From UMGS973 sp964507795 (GTDB taxonomy: Bacteria > Bacillota > Clostridia > Peptostreptococcales > Anaerovoracaceae): a DNA stretch of 5,184 nucleotides. The translations under genes were made by a program, and so were the position numbers. Location of the stretch: assembly GCA_964507795.1 (NCBI GenBank), contig CAZDQV010000110.1, positions 1 through 5,184 on the forward strand, read 5' to 3'. A model generated the notes under the pieces. The model was not told the origin of the DNA, searched no databases, and saw only the letters and a program-made list of their open reading frames with translations. Positions 1-5,184 of this stretch are shown here, one piece after another. Numbering within the stretch: position 1 is the stretch's first letter; each line of letters begins with the position of its first letter.

Positions 1-48
1 GCAGTAGTGATTGAAACAGGAAGCTCCGACTTCTATAAGTCGGAGTAG
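1..48 (+). CDS. Possible TnpB C-terminal tail (partial, cut by window edge)
   Basis: An open frame enters from the left edge and reads AVVIETGSSDFYKSE before a TAG stop at 46-48. The last eight codons are encoded by the perfect hairpin at 24-45. A stop codon inside or just after a terminal hairpin is usual for tnpB (OrfB) of IS200/IS605-family elements, where the 3' end of the gene overlaps the right end of the element, and 'ETGSS'-like tails are familiar from clostridial members. Only 15 residues are visible and no catalytic motif (RuvC or zinc ribbon) lies in the window, so the identification rests on the tail and the hairpin together. It could instead be the end of an unrelated gene. Confidence 0.4.
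   Translation, partial: AVVIETGSSDFYKSE
24..45 (+). repeat. Perfect 9-bp hairpin at element right end
   Basis: Inverted repeat 24-32 / 37-45 with loop CTAT at 33-36. There is no T-tract after it, so it is not a rho-independent terminator. Its position fits the foldback structure recognised by the TnpA transposase of IS200/IS605 elements, and it would also form the 3' scaffold end of a TnpB-associated guide RNA. Confidence 0.7.
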
Positions 49-53
49 TTCAC

Positions 54-300
54 AAAAGATCTAAAGCTTGCAAAAAAGCAAAACAAGAATCTTGCTAAGC
101 TGTTTGAGGTGATTGGCATCCTGGCGAATGGTGGGACGCTGGATGCAAAGTACCGAGACCATGATCTGACCGGCAACTACAAAGGAACACGTGAATGTCA
201 CATTGAACCTGACTGGCTGCTTATTTATGAAATCCAAAACAATGTGCTTGTACTGATGCTCTATCGACTCGGTACGCACTCAGAACTATTCAAAAAGTAG
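54..300 (+). pseudogene. yafQ: YafQ-family type II toxin, 5' end missing
   Basis: The frame ending at TAG 298-300 matches the YafQ branch of the RelE/ParE toxins, ribosome-dependent mRNA endonucleases normally paired with a DinJ-type antitoxin. Reading from 55 it gives KDLKLAKK..., then YRDH (151-162), a GNYKG loop, HIEPDW (199-216), YRLGTH (262-279) and ELF. These include counterparts of the E. coli YafQ active-site residues: His50 (codon 160-162), His63 (199-201), Asp67 (211-213), Trp68 (214-216), Arg83 (265-267), His87 (277-279) and Phe91 (289-291). The family is about 90 residues long; roughly the first 11 are absent and an in-frame stop lies at 46-48. A GTG at 109 could start a 63-aa product lacking helix 1, which is unlikely to fold normally. 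No antitoxin gene is in the window. The catalytic part is undamaged, so the loss looks recent and due to insertion of the element at 1-53. Confidence 0.8.
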
Positions 301-585
301 TTTCTATCTAAAATACAATATTTATTCACGAGGCATCTGTCAGAAAAGGCAGGTGCTTTTCTATGCCATAAATTTTGTTATTTTTCCCTTCAAACGCTTG
401 AATTTCAACAGTTATATGGGGTTCTTGACAAAAAAACGAAAGCCAAAATGGCCTGAAAGTTTTTTGACCTTGATTCAGTAAATTACCGGAGTAAGGTATA
501 TTCTCACTCCGGCATTATATGCTACAACAACTCTACTATATAGTATATGTAATGTAACTTTTCGCAGCGTCGTCACACTTTTGCA
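301..585. other. Noncoding gap with small hairpins only
   Basis: No frame here looks like a protein on either strand. Apart from the terminator at 333-363 it holds three structures: an imperfect foldback at 429-466 (C-A7-C, then GCCA/TGGC, then G-T6-G); a 7-bp inverted repeat CCGGAGT/ACTCCGG at 486-492 and 506-512 with a 13-nt loop and no T-tract; and the palindrome ACTATATAGT at 535-544. TTGACA at 425-430 has no matching -10 at the right distance. The 486-512 hairpin could be a weak end point for minus-strand transcripts coming from the ATPase remnant. Confidence 0.5.
333..363 (+). terminator. Rho-independent terminator after the yafQ remnant
   Basis: Stem 333-341 (GCATCTGTC) pairs with 348-356 (GGCAGGTGC), 9 bp with two G-U pairs and a loop AGAAAA, followed by TTTTCT. 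It lies 32 nt after the toxin stop codon and is oriented to end plus-strand transcripts. Confidence 0.65.
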
Positions 586-802
586 TCAGAATTGCATATC
601 ATCTATCTTTATATTTACCAGTTCATCATCATCAGGCTCACTGCCAGAGAGCCTGTCAGCCTGGTTATATATTATCTTTTCAAACAGATTCCTTACATCT
701 CTGCCATTGGCAAAGTATATATTTGTTGAATCTTGACCTTAATCCGGGATTTGAATTAATAAATTCATCCACAAGGTGATTTGACGCAGTCATCACAGGC
801 AT
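586..802 (-). pseudogene. SpoVK/CbxX-type AAA+ ATPase, C-terminal remnant
   Basis: Two minus-strand blocks in different frames match the C-terminal part of the SpoVK/CbxX/CfqX AAA+ family. Block one (802 down to about 716) reads HLVDEFINSNPGLRSRFNKY, the family's conserved 'NPGL.SRF' segment with its arginine-finger region. Block two (717 down to 586) reads YFANGRDVRNLFEKI, then NQADRL and a short acidic tail ending at TGA 586-588, the conserved C-terminal 'NGR.VRN..EK' helix. In B. subtilis SpoVK about 47 residues lie between these blocks. Here they abut and the frame changes, so one internal deletion not divisible by three explains both defects. The Walker A and B regions are absent. A further minus-strand frame at about 803-870 (LNDALRGNSDDKEC) may be more of the same gene but is not recognisable. 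No function is expected. It lies on the same strand as the pump gene, downstream of it. Confidence 0.65.
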
Positions 803-881
803 TCCTTATCATCTGAATTTCCTCTCAAAGCATCATTTAACTTTCCAAGATATTTACTGTAATCATTTCACATCCTCAATA

Positions 882-3800
882 CTATATCTCACTTATATCA
901 AGATCTTCTTCTTTTCTTGCCCTGTATTCTTCTTTGTTCATAAGATCATACAGTACAGGAACAACAATCAGCGTAAGTGCGGTTGCATACAAAAGTCCTC
1001 CTATACATACAAGGGCAACAGGCTGCATCATATCAGTACCTGCAGTTTTACCTACCGCCATAACCGAAAGGCCCAGTACTGTGGTAAGCGTAGTCATAAG
1101 AACAGGCCTCATTCTTGTCCTTCCCGCCTGGATGACAGCCTCTTTTTTGGCGACACCTTTTGCTCTGAGCTGGTTGATATAATCTACAAGCACAATACCG
1201 TTGTTTACAATTATACCTGCAAGCATTACAAATCCTATCATTGCGATAATACTTATTTCCTTGCCCGTCACAAGCAATGCAAGCAGGCCACCTGTAAACG
1301 CCAATGGAATCGTAAACATAATTATAAACGGTGATTTGAGTGACTGGAACTGAGCCACCATCACAAGATATATCATAATTATGCCAAGCAGCATCATCAG
1401 GACGAGATCTTTCATTGCATCATATATGGTTTCAGACAGTCCGCTCGACTCATATGTCACATCCTCAGGGCAGTCATATTTTTCATCGATATTTTTGATA
1501 ACCTCATCCGTTGTCAGTGTAATATTGTGGTCATCATCAATTTCACCTGTAACAGTCAGATATGTTTTCTGATTCATTCTGTTTATTGAATGCATTGTTG
1601 TTTTGTTTTCAATATCAGCAATGTCCGCAAGCTTTACTGTTTTTTCATTTCCCTCACTGTCCTGAACAGTAAAGCTGTAATTTTTGATAAACTTCGGTGT
1701 AAGCTCTGAAGCATCAGCTCCTTCAATTATAACATCGTAATCATCGCCCTGCCATTTAATCGATGTGGCTGTTGTTTCGCCGGACAGTGCCTTTGCTATC
1801 TCCTGATATACCTGCGCAACTGTCAGATTATATTTCATTGCTTTTTCTTTGTCTACAGTGAAATGAATTTCAGGATCCGCATCTTCTATGCCGTTTTCTA
1901 CATTTACTATTCCCTCCGTATCACTTATTATGTCTGCAATATCAGCAGCAGCCTGCTGGAGTTTGTCCATATCATCACAAAAAACATTCACCGATACACC
2001 AGAGCCGCCCAGAGAGTCCATATACGAAGTCATCATGGACGAACCGCCCAGAGCCTCAACCTCACCGTCAATATCAGCACATTTATTGTTGATTTCATCG
2101 GCTACTTCCTGACTTGTGCGTTTCATGTTTTCATCAAGCAGCACATACATCATAACGGCTGTAGGAGTTTCATCATCTGCAAAGGACATACCATATGAAC
2201 TGCCGTTTGAAAGCAATGCGCCAGCATCCTGCACTTCATCTATATCAAGCACTGTGTCCATAACCTCATCAGCAACAGCAATAGTATCCTCGAGTTCTGT
2301 GCCCTCAGGCATCTGTATATTCACCTGCATCTGCGGTGATGTCATGTCAGGAACAAAAGTAAATCCTTTGACAACTACTGCTGTTACACTGAATACCAGT
2401 AGCAGCAATGAGCAAATAAGGATTATTGCTCTGTGTTTCAATGACCATTTTAGTACCTTTGTATATCTTCTGAGGAAGCGTTTAAATCCTTCTTTCTCTT
2501 CCGGCACGTTTCCTGAAAGCAGGTTTGCAGACATTGCAGGAACAAGAGTCATCGCAACTATAAGGCTGGCAAAGAGTGAATATCCTATTGTAAGTGCCAT
2601 ATCAGAAAACAGCTCTCTTGTTATCCCGTTTGTAAATATTATAGGTACGAATACACATACTGTTGTAACTGTAGATGCTGTGATTGCGCCTCCCACCTGT
2701 TTTGCTCCGGCAATGGCTGCCTTCGCAGGTGGTACACCCTCACGACGCAGCCTCAGAGTGTTTTCGATTACTACTATTGAATTGTCAACAAGCATTCCAA
2801 CTGCCACCGCAAGCCCTGAAAGCGATATCATGTTCAGTGTTATTCCCGAAAAATACATAAGGACTATTGCAAATATTATGCTTATCGGGATAGAAAATAT
2901 CGTGATTAATGTCGATTTTATATGCCTCAAAAACAGCAGGAGTATAAGGATTGCAAATACTGCACCAAGCAGCAGGCTCTGCATTATCGATTTGATTATA
3001 ATGTCAATATAATATCCCTGATCCATCATGGATGTGAATTTGAGTCCTTCATATTCTGATTCAAGCTCAGCAAATTTATCTGCTATATTATCACATACAT
3101 CTGCGGTTGCATAATTTGACTGCTTTGAAAATGACAAAAGCACTCCGTCTTCCCCATTTATTTTCGCATATATACTGTCACCATTGTCTGTTTTGAATAC
3201 GTCCGCAACATCCTCCACGCACACAGTTCCTACTGAATCCACACCTGTATCAAACAGCACCAAATCCTTTATTTCCCCGATTGAATCTATTTCATCTCCC
3301 ACACTTACCAGGTATTTGGTTTCACCAACAGCCACATATCCTGCAGGCATGGAGAAATTTTGAGCGCTCAAAAGCTGAGAAACTGTATCTACTGTAAGGG
3401 CCTCCCCTATATCTGCTTTTGCAAGAGCTTCATCTCTTGATGATTCAAGCTGTGAAAGAGCACTGTCAAGTTGCGATTTAGAGCTGTCTATTGTGCTTTG
3501 AGCACTGTCGAGTTGCTTCTGCGCACTCTGAAAGCTCTCAATCGCGGTATATGAGCCCTTTTGGGCCTGTTTGTAAGCTGCTTTGAGTTGTTCAACTGTG
3601 CTGTTTGCTTCCTCGCTGCTTTTGTTTAAAGCAACAAGCTGAGTATTAACATCTGCAAGCTGAGACTTCATCTGCTGAGTCTGCGAATCATCTAAAACTC
3701 CCGATGCAATCTGTGCTTCAAGAGCCTGTTTTGTGCCCTCAAGTATATTTATCTGAGTTGCAAAAGCACTTGCCTGTGCCTGCGCGGCATCAAGTGATGC

Positions 3801-4547
3801 TGCTGCTTCCGAAAGCTGATCATATGTTTCATCCTTGCCTTGCTCATATTCTTGCTGTTTCTGATTAAGTTCCGCCTGAGCTTTGGCAACCTGTTTTTTG
3901 CCTGATTGGAGTTTACTGCTTGCGGCTGCAAGTTCTTCGTTCACAGAAGCAAGTATTTTGTTATTTATTTTATCTATCTTATCCTGACTGATACTCACAC
4001 TTATATCTGATTTGAGCATCCCTGAAGAATCTATGCTTGCAACACCTGCAGTTCCTTCAAGCTTATTCATAAGTTCGTCTTCGACAAACCTGGAAAGTTC
4101 CTCCTGTGAGCTTCCCTTCATGCTGACAGCTGCCACATTAACAGGTATCATAGAAGGATTAATTTTCATAATCGTAGGTGAGCCTATGGCATCATCCCAC
4201 GAATATGATATCAGGTTGATATCCTGAAGTATATCAACGGAAACTGTATCCATGTTAACCTTGTTGTTAAACTCAAGCACCACCATCGAGTAATTTGCAT
4301 TCGATACGGACTGTACATTTTCGATATTCTCAAGGGTTGAAAGGCTTTGTTCCATAGGTTTTGAGATTGTCTCCTCAACCTCCTCCGGAGTTGCTCCCGG
4401 ATATGTGGTTATAACTATAACATATGGCATATCAATATTTGGCATAAGGTCAGGGGTCATTTTGAGAAATGATACTATTCCCAGCACAATTACAAGAATT
4501 ACAGCCACAAATACTGTCATGGGTTTTTTAACACTGAATTTTGCCAT
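882..4547 (-). CDS. RND (HAE-1/AcrB-like) efflux permease with coiled-coil insertion
   Basis: A 1221-aa inner-membrane pump of the resistance-nodulation-division superfamily, expected to export small amphiphilic compounds using the proton gradient; the substrate cannot be told from sequence. TM1 is at about residues 9-29. The first porter region (30-515, with the motif TYPGATPEEVEE) is followed by TM2-TM6 (518-676), including GMLVDNSIVVIEN at 584-596. TM7 (706-726), the second porter region (727-1040) and TM8-TM12 (1045-1200) follow, with GIIVNNGIVLVDY at 1111-1123 and RTRMRPVLMTTL at 1143-1154. AcrB is about 1050 aa; the excess is a helical insertion at about 196-382. The start chosen is ATG 4545-4547, 7 nt after AGAGG. 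An in-frame ATG 19 codons upstream (4602-4604) coincides with the predicted transcription start and has no ribosome site. The gene appears monocistronic, with its own promoter and no adaptor (MFP) gene nearby. The closest known relatives are Gram-positive pumps such as SwrC. Confidence 0.93.
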   Translation of the reverse strand: MAKFSVKKPMTVFVAVILVIVLGIVSFLKMTPDLMPNIDMPYVIVITTYPGATPEEVEETISKPMEQSLSTLENIENVQSVSNANYSMVVLEFNNKVNMDTVSVDILQDINLISYSWDDAIGSPTIMKINPSMIPVNVAAVSMKGSSQEELSRFVEDELMNKLEGTAGVASIDSSGMLKSDISVSISQDKIDKINNKILASVNEELAAASSKLQSGKKQVAKAQAELNQKQQEYEQGKDETYDQLSEAAASLDAAQAQASAFATQINILEGTKQALEAQIASGVLDDSQTQQMKSQLADVNTQLVALNKSSEEANSTVEQLKAAYKQAQKGSYTAIESFQSAQKQLDSAQSTIDSSKSQLDSALSQLESSRDEALAKADIGEALTVDTVSQLLSAQNFSMPAGYVAVGETKYLVSVGDEIDSIGEIKDLVLFDTGVDSVGTVCVEDVADVFKTDNGDSIYAKINGEDGVLLSFSKQSNYATADVCDNIADKFAELESEYEGLKFTSMMDQGYYIDIIIKSIMQSLLLGAVFAILILLLFLRHIKSTLITIFSIPISIIFAIVLMYFSGITLNMISLSGLAVAVGMLVDNSIVVIENTLRLRREGVPPAKAAIAGAKQVGGAITASTVTTVCVFVPIIFTNGITRELFSDMALTIGYSLFASLIVAMTLVPAMSANLLSGNVPEEKEGFKRFLRRYTKVLKWSLKHRAIILICSLLLLVFSVTAVVVKGFTFVPDMTSPQMQVNIQMPEGTELEDTIAVADEVMDTVLDIDEVQDAGALLSNGSSYGMSFADDETPTAVMMYVLLDENMKRTSQEVADEINNKCADIDGEVEALGGSSMMTSYMDSLGGSGVSVNVFCDDMDKLQQAAADIADIISDTEGIVNVENGIEDADPEIHFTVDKEKAMKYNLTVAQVYQEIAKALSGETTATSIKWQGDDYDVIIEGADASELTPKFIKNYSFTVQDSEGNEKTVKLADIADIENKTTMHSINRMNQKTYLTVTGEIDDDHNITLTTDEVIKNIDEKYDCPEDVTYESSGLSETIYDAMKDLVLMMLLGIIMIYLVMVAQFQSLKSPFIIMFTIPLAFTGGLLALLVTGKEISIIAMIGFVMLAGIIVNNGIVLVDYINQLRAKGVAKKEAVIQAGRTRMRPVLMTTLTTVLGLSVMAVGKTAGTDMMQPVALVCIGGLLYATALTLIVVPVLYDLMNKEEYRARKEEDLDISEI
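3402..3962 (-). other. Helical hairpin insertion in the RND pump (residues 196-382)
   Basis: This part of the pump is rich in A, Q, S, K, E, D and L and has no Cys or Trp; no proline occurs anywhere between P135 and P401. It interrupts the first porter region: DKIDKIN before it and LTVDTVSQLLSAQN after it align with one continuous AcrB segment (the LNKFQLTPVDVITAIKAQN stretch). A turn at about 281-290 (ASGVLDDSQT) divides it into two arms of roughly 85-90 residues, suggesting an antiparallel coiled coil. Residues 338-372 form five consecutive heptads of the type QLDSAQS. The composition recalls the alpha-hairpins of AcrA/HlyD-type adaptor proteins. Similarity to adaptors is judged by eye only. 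Confidence 0.75.
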
Positions 4548-4552
4548 AAATG

Positions 4553-4560
4553 TTCCTCTT
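4553..4560 (-). promoter_or_regulatory. Ribosome binding site that decides the pump start
   Basis: AAGAGGAA on the minus strand, with its AGAGG core at 4555-4559 placed 7 nt before ATG 4545-4547. No comparable site precedes the upstream in-frame ATG at 4602-4604. Confidence 0.8.
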
Positions 4561-4580
4561 TCTTTTAACTCTATCTTCTG

Positions 4581-4600
4581 TGATTTTCCCTTGAAAATCA
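4581..4600 (-). promoter_or_regulatory. Perfect hairpin at the 5' end of the pump mRNA
   Basis: TGATTTTC at 4581-4588 and GAAAATCA at 4593-4600 are perfect inverted repeats (8 bp) with a 4-nt centre. They begin about 2 nt after the predicted transcription start (about 4602). As RNA this would be a 5'-terminal stem-loop that may stabilise the message. As DNA it is a 20-bp palindrome placed like a repressor operator just downstream of the promoter. The sequence does not decide between the two. Confidence 0.5.
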
Positions 4601-4608
4601 GCATTTAT

Positions 4609-4637
4609 ATTATATGTGACAAGCGAAAACCTGTCAA
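4609..4637 (-). promoter_or_regulatory. Consensus sigma-A promoter for the RND pump
   Basis: On the minus strand the -35 TTGACA (4632-4637) and -10 TATAAT (4609-4614) both match consensus exactly, with a 17-bp spacer. Predicted start is about 4602, giving a leader of about 55 nt before the chosen ATG. The repeat TGACA-N10-TGTCA (4617-4636) overlaps the -35 and spacer and may be an operator. Confidence 0.85.
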
Positions 4638-4638
4638 C

Positions 4639-4679
4639 AAAAAAACACCGTCAACGTTGAAAGTTCAACATTTCGGTGT
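4639..4679 (-). terminator. Intrinsic terminator of the tRNA operon
   Basis: On the minus strand ACACCG (4674-4679) pairs with CGGTGT (4645-4650). Inside, AATGTTGAA pairs with TTCAACGTT (one G-T wobble) around a tiny loop. A run of seven T (4639-4645) follows. It starts about 10 nt after the encoded CCA of tRNA-fMet. Its T-run is separated by one base from the -35 box of the pump promoter. Confidence 0.88.
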
Positions 4680-4688
4680 GTGTGTTCG

Positions 4689-4764
<76 letters not shown>

Positions 4765-4781
4765 ATATTAAATTTGAAAGG

Positions 4782-4870
4782 TGGTGCCGGAGACCGGGGT
4801 CGAACCGGTACGATCGGTAAGGATCGCAGGATTTTAAGTCCTGTGCGTCTGCCAATTCCGCCACTCCGGC
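4782..4870 (-). tRNA. tRNA-Leu (TAA), CCA encoded
   Basis: Class II tRNA of 89 nt. The acceptor stem is GCCGGAG/CTCCGGC with discriminator A and encoded CCA at 4782-4784. The anticodon stem CAGGA/TCCTG encloses loop CTTAAAA with anticodon TAA at 4834-4836, which reads UUA/UUG leucine codons. A long variable arm (CGATC/GATCG) is present, as expected for leucine. It is the middle gene of the operon, 7 nt after tRNA-Asn. Confidence 0.96.
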
Positions 4871-4877
4871 AAAAAGT

Positions 4878-4952
4878 TGGCTCCGAAGGTGGGGCTCGAA
4901 CCCACGACCTACCGGTTAACAGCCGGTTGCTCTACCATTGAGCTACTTCGGA
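4878..4952 (-). tRNA. tRNA-Asn (GTT), CCA encoded
   Basis: Cloverleaf of 75 nt. The acceptor stem is TCCGAAG/CTTCGGA, the discriminator is G, and CCA is encoded at 4878-4880. Anticodon GTT at 4918-4920 lies in loop CTGTTAA between CCGG-type stem arms, and the T arm is GTGGG/CCCAC. It is the first gene of the operon, about 38 nt after the predicted start. Confidence 0.96.
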
Positions 4953-4996
4953 ACATCGCTAAGTATTAAGTTTGTCACCTTAACGCGACAATAGCT

Positions 4997-5025
4997 ATTA
5001 TACATGTAATCCAAACCTATGTCAA
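4997..5025 (-). promoter_or_regulatory. Consensus promoter of the tRNA operon
   Basis: On the minus strand -35 TTGACA (5020-5025) and -10 TATAAT (4997-5002) are both perfect with a 17-bp spacer. Predicted start is about 4990. A perfect promoter suits stable RNA genes and shows that the tRNAs can be transcribed independently of the rRNA operon upstream. Confidence 0.85.
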
Positions 5026-5102
5026 TAAGAATTTGTATATTTCACCGCTGATTTACTGCTATTTTTGCTCAAAAGATACAGATTGCTTATTGATATATTA
5101 TG

Positions 5103-5131
5103 TAAGAAGCAGACATTAAGTCTGCTTCTTA
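5103..5131 (-). terminator. Terminator-like hairpin after the 5S rRNA
   Basis: Perfect 12-bp inverted repeat (5103-5114 / 5120-5131) with a 5-nt loop, beginning about 3 nt after the 5S 3' end. On the minus strand the second arm ends CTTCTTA and runs into CATAATATAT, so the T-tract is poor but the stem is strong. It probably ends the rRNA operon and may also help 5S 3' processing. Confidence 0.75.
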
Positions 5132-5134
5132 AAA

Positions 5135-5184
5135 CCGGCAACGTCCTACTTTCCCAGGCGGTCGCCCGCCAAGTATCATCAGCG
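5135..5184 (-). rRNA. rrf: 5S ribosomal RNA, 3' part (cut by window edge)
   Basis: The last 50 bases match the conserved 3' half of bacterial 5S rRNA on the minus strand: GATGATACTTGGCGGGCGAC, then CCTGGGAAAGTAGGACG, then TTGCCGG. The 5' part lies beyond the right edge. By the usual order, 16S and 23S would lie further right, so the tRNA operon sits just downstream of an rRNA operon. Confidence 0.93.

Larger units (their letters stand above)
1..53 (+). mobile_element. Right end of an IS200/IS605-family element (partial)
   Basis: Positions 24-32 (CTCCGACTT) and 37-45 (AAGTCGGAG) form a perfect 9-bp stem with a 4-nt loop, followed at once by TAGTTCAC (46-53). A subterminal hairpin followed by a short TTCAC-type cleavage sequence is how the right ends of many Firmicute IS200/IS605 (IS1341-like) elements look. 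These elements have no terminal inverted repeats and make no target duplication. The boundary is supported independently: recognisable YafQ-toxin sequence starts directly after it, without the toxin's normal first residues. The body of the element lies left of the window. The exact end (about 53) is inferred from the motif. Confidence 0.55.

Noticed and set aside
61..279. 72-codon minus-strand frame
   Set aside because: Antisense to the YafQ toxin remnant, which has matching active-site residues on the plus strand.
776..796. Hairpin GTGAT..GAC / GTC ATCAC as a terminator for the pump
   Set aside because: It has a 2-nt bulge, a 3-nt loop and no T-tract on either strand, and it lies inside the ATPase remnant, so it is probably chance.
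847..866. Tiny minus-strand ORF (MITVNILES) just after the pump stop
   Set aside because: Eight or nine codons with no conservation signal; too short to support.
2116..3012. 298-codon open frame on the plus strand
   Set aside because: It lies wholly antisense to the RND pump, has no recognisable domain, and is serine/isoleucine-rich as expected from the reverse of a membrane protein gene. The pump frame has clear family motifs throughout.
4602..4604. Upstream in-frame ATG as the pump start (19 extra residues)
   Set aside because: It coincides with the predicted transcription start and lacks a ribosome site. The extra residues (KGKSQKIELKERG...) encode the Shine-Dalgarno region of the real start and do not resemble the family N-terminus, which begins MAKFSVKKP.

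Overview
The window reads as low-to-moderate GC Firmicute DNA, most likely a gut-type clostridium of the Lachnospiraceae. That assignment is inferred from codon flavour, the rRNA/tRNA layout with encoded CCA ends, the SpoVK-like sporulation AAA+ remnant, and a Gram-positive-style RND pump. No species is recognised.

Nearly everything is on the minus strand and is best read from right to left. At the right edge lies the 3' end of a 5S rRNA (5135-5184), followed by a strong hairpin terminator (5103-5131). A perfect-consensus promoter (TTGACA, 17 bp, TATAAT; 4997-5025) then drives a three-gene tRNA operon: tRNA-Asn(GTT), tRNA-Leu(TAA) and initiator tRNA-fMet(CAT). An intrinsic terminator (4639-4679) ends it. 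Its T-tract runs straight into a second perfect-consensus promoter (4609-4637) for one large gene, an RND-family efflux permease of 1221 aa (882-4547). This pump has no adaptor (MFP) gene beside it. Instead it carries a proline-free helical insertion of about 190 residues inside its first porter domain.

Downstream of the pump (586-802, minus) is a broken C-terminal remnant of a SpoVK/CbxX-type AAA+ ATPase, missing an internal segment and frameshifted. Between about 301 and 585 no coding content is visible, only hairpins.

At the left edge, on the plus strand, is what looks like the right end of an IS200/IS605-type element: a short TnpB-like C-terminal tail and a perfect 9-bp hairpin followed by TAGTTCAC. 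It is joined directly to a YafQ-family toxin gene that has lost its first residues. A rho-independent terminator (333-360) follows the toxin.

The most interesting points are the helical hairpin built into an apparently stand-alone RND pump, the IS/toxin junction (where a TnpB guide RNA would draw its guide from toxin sequence), and operator-like palindromes in the pump's promoter and at its predicted transcript 5' end.
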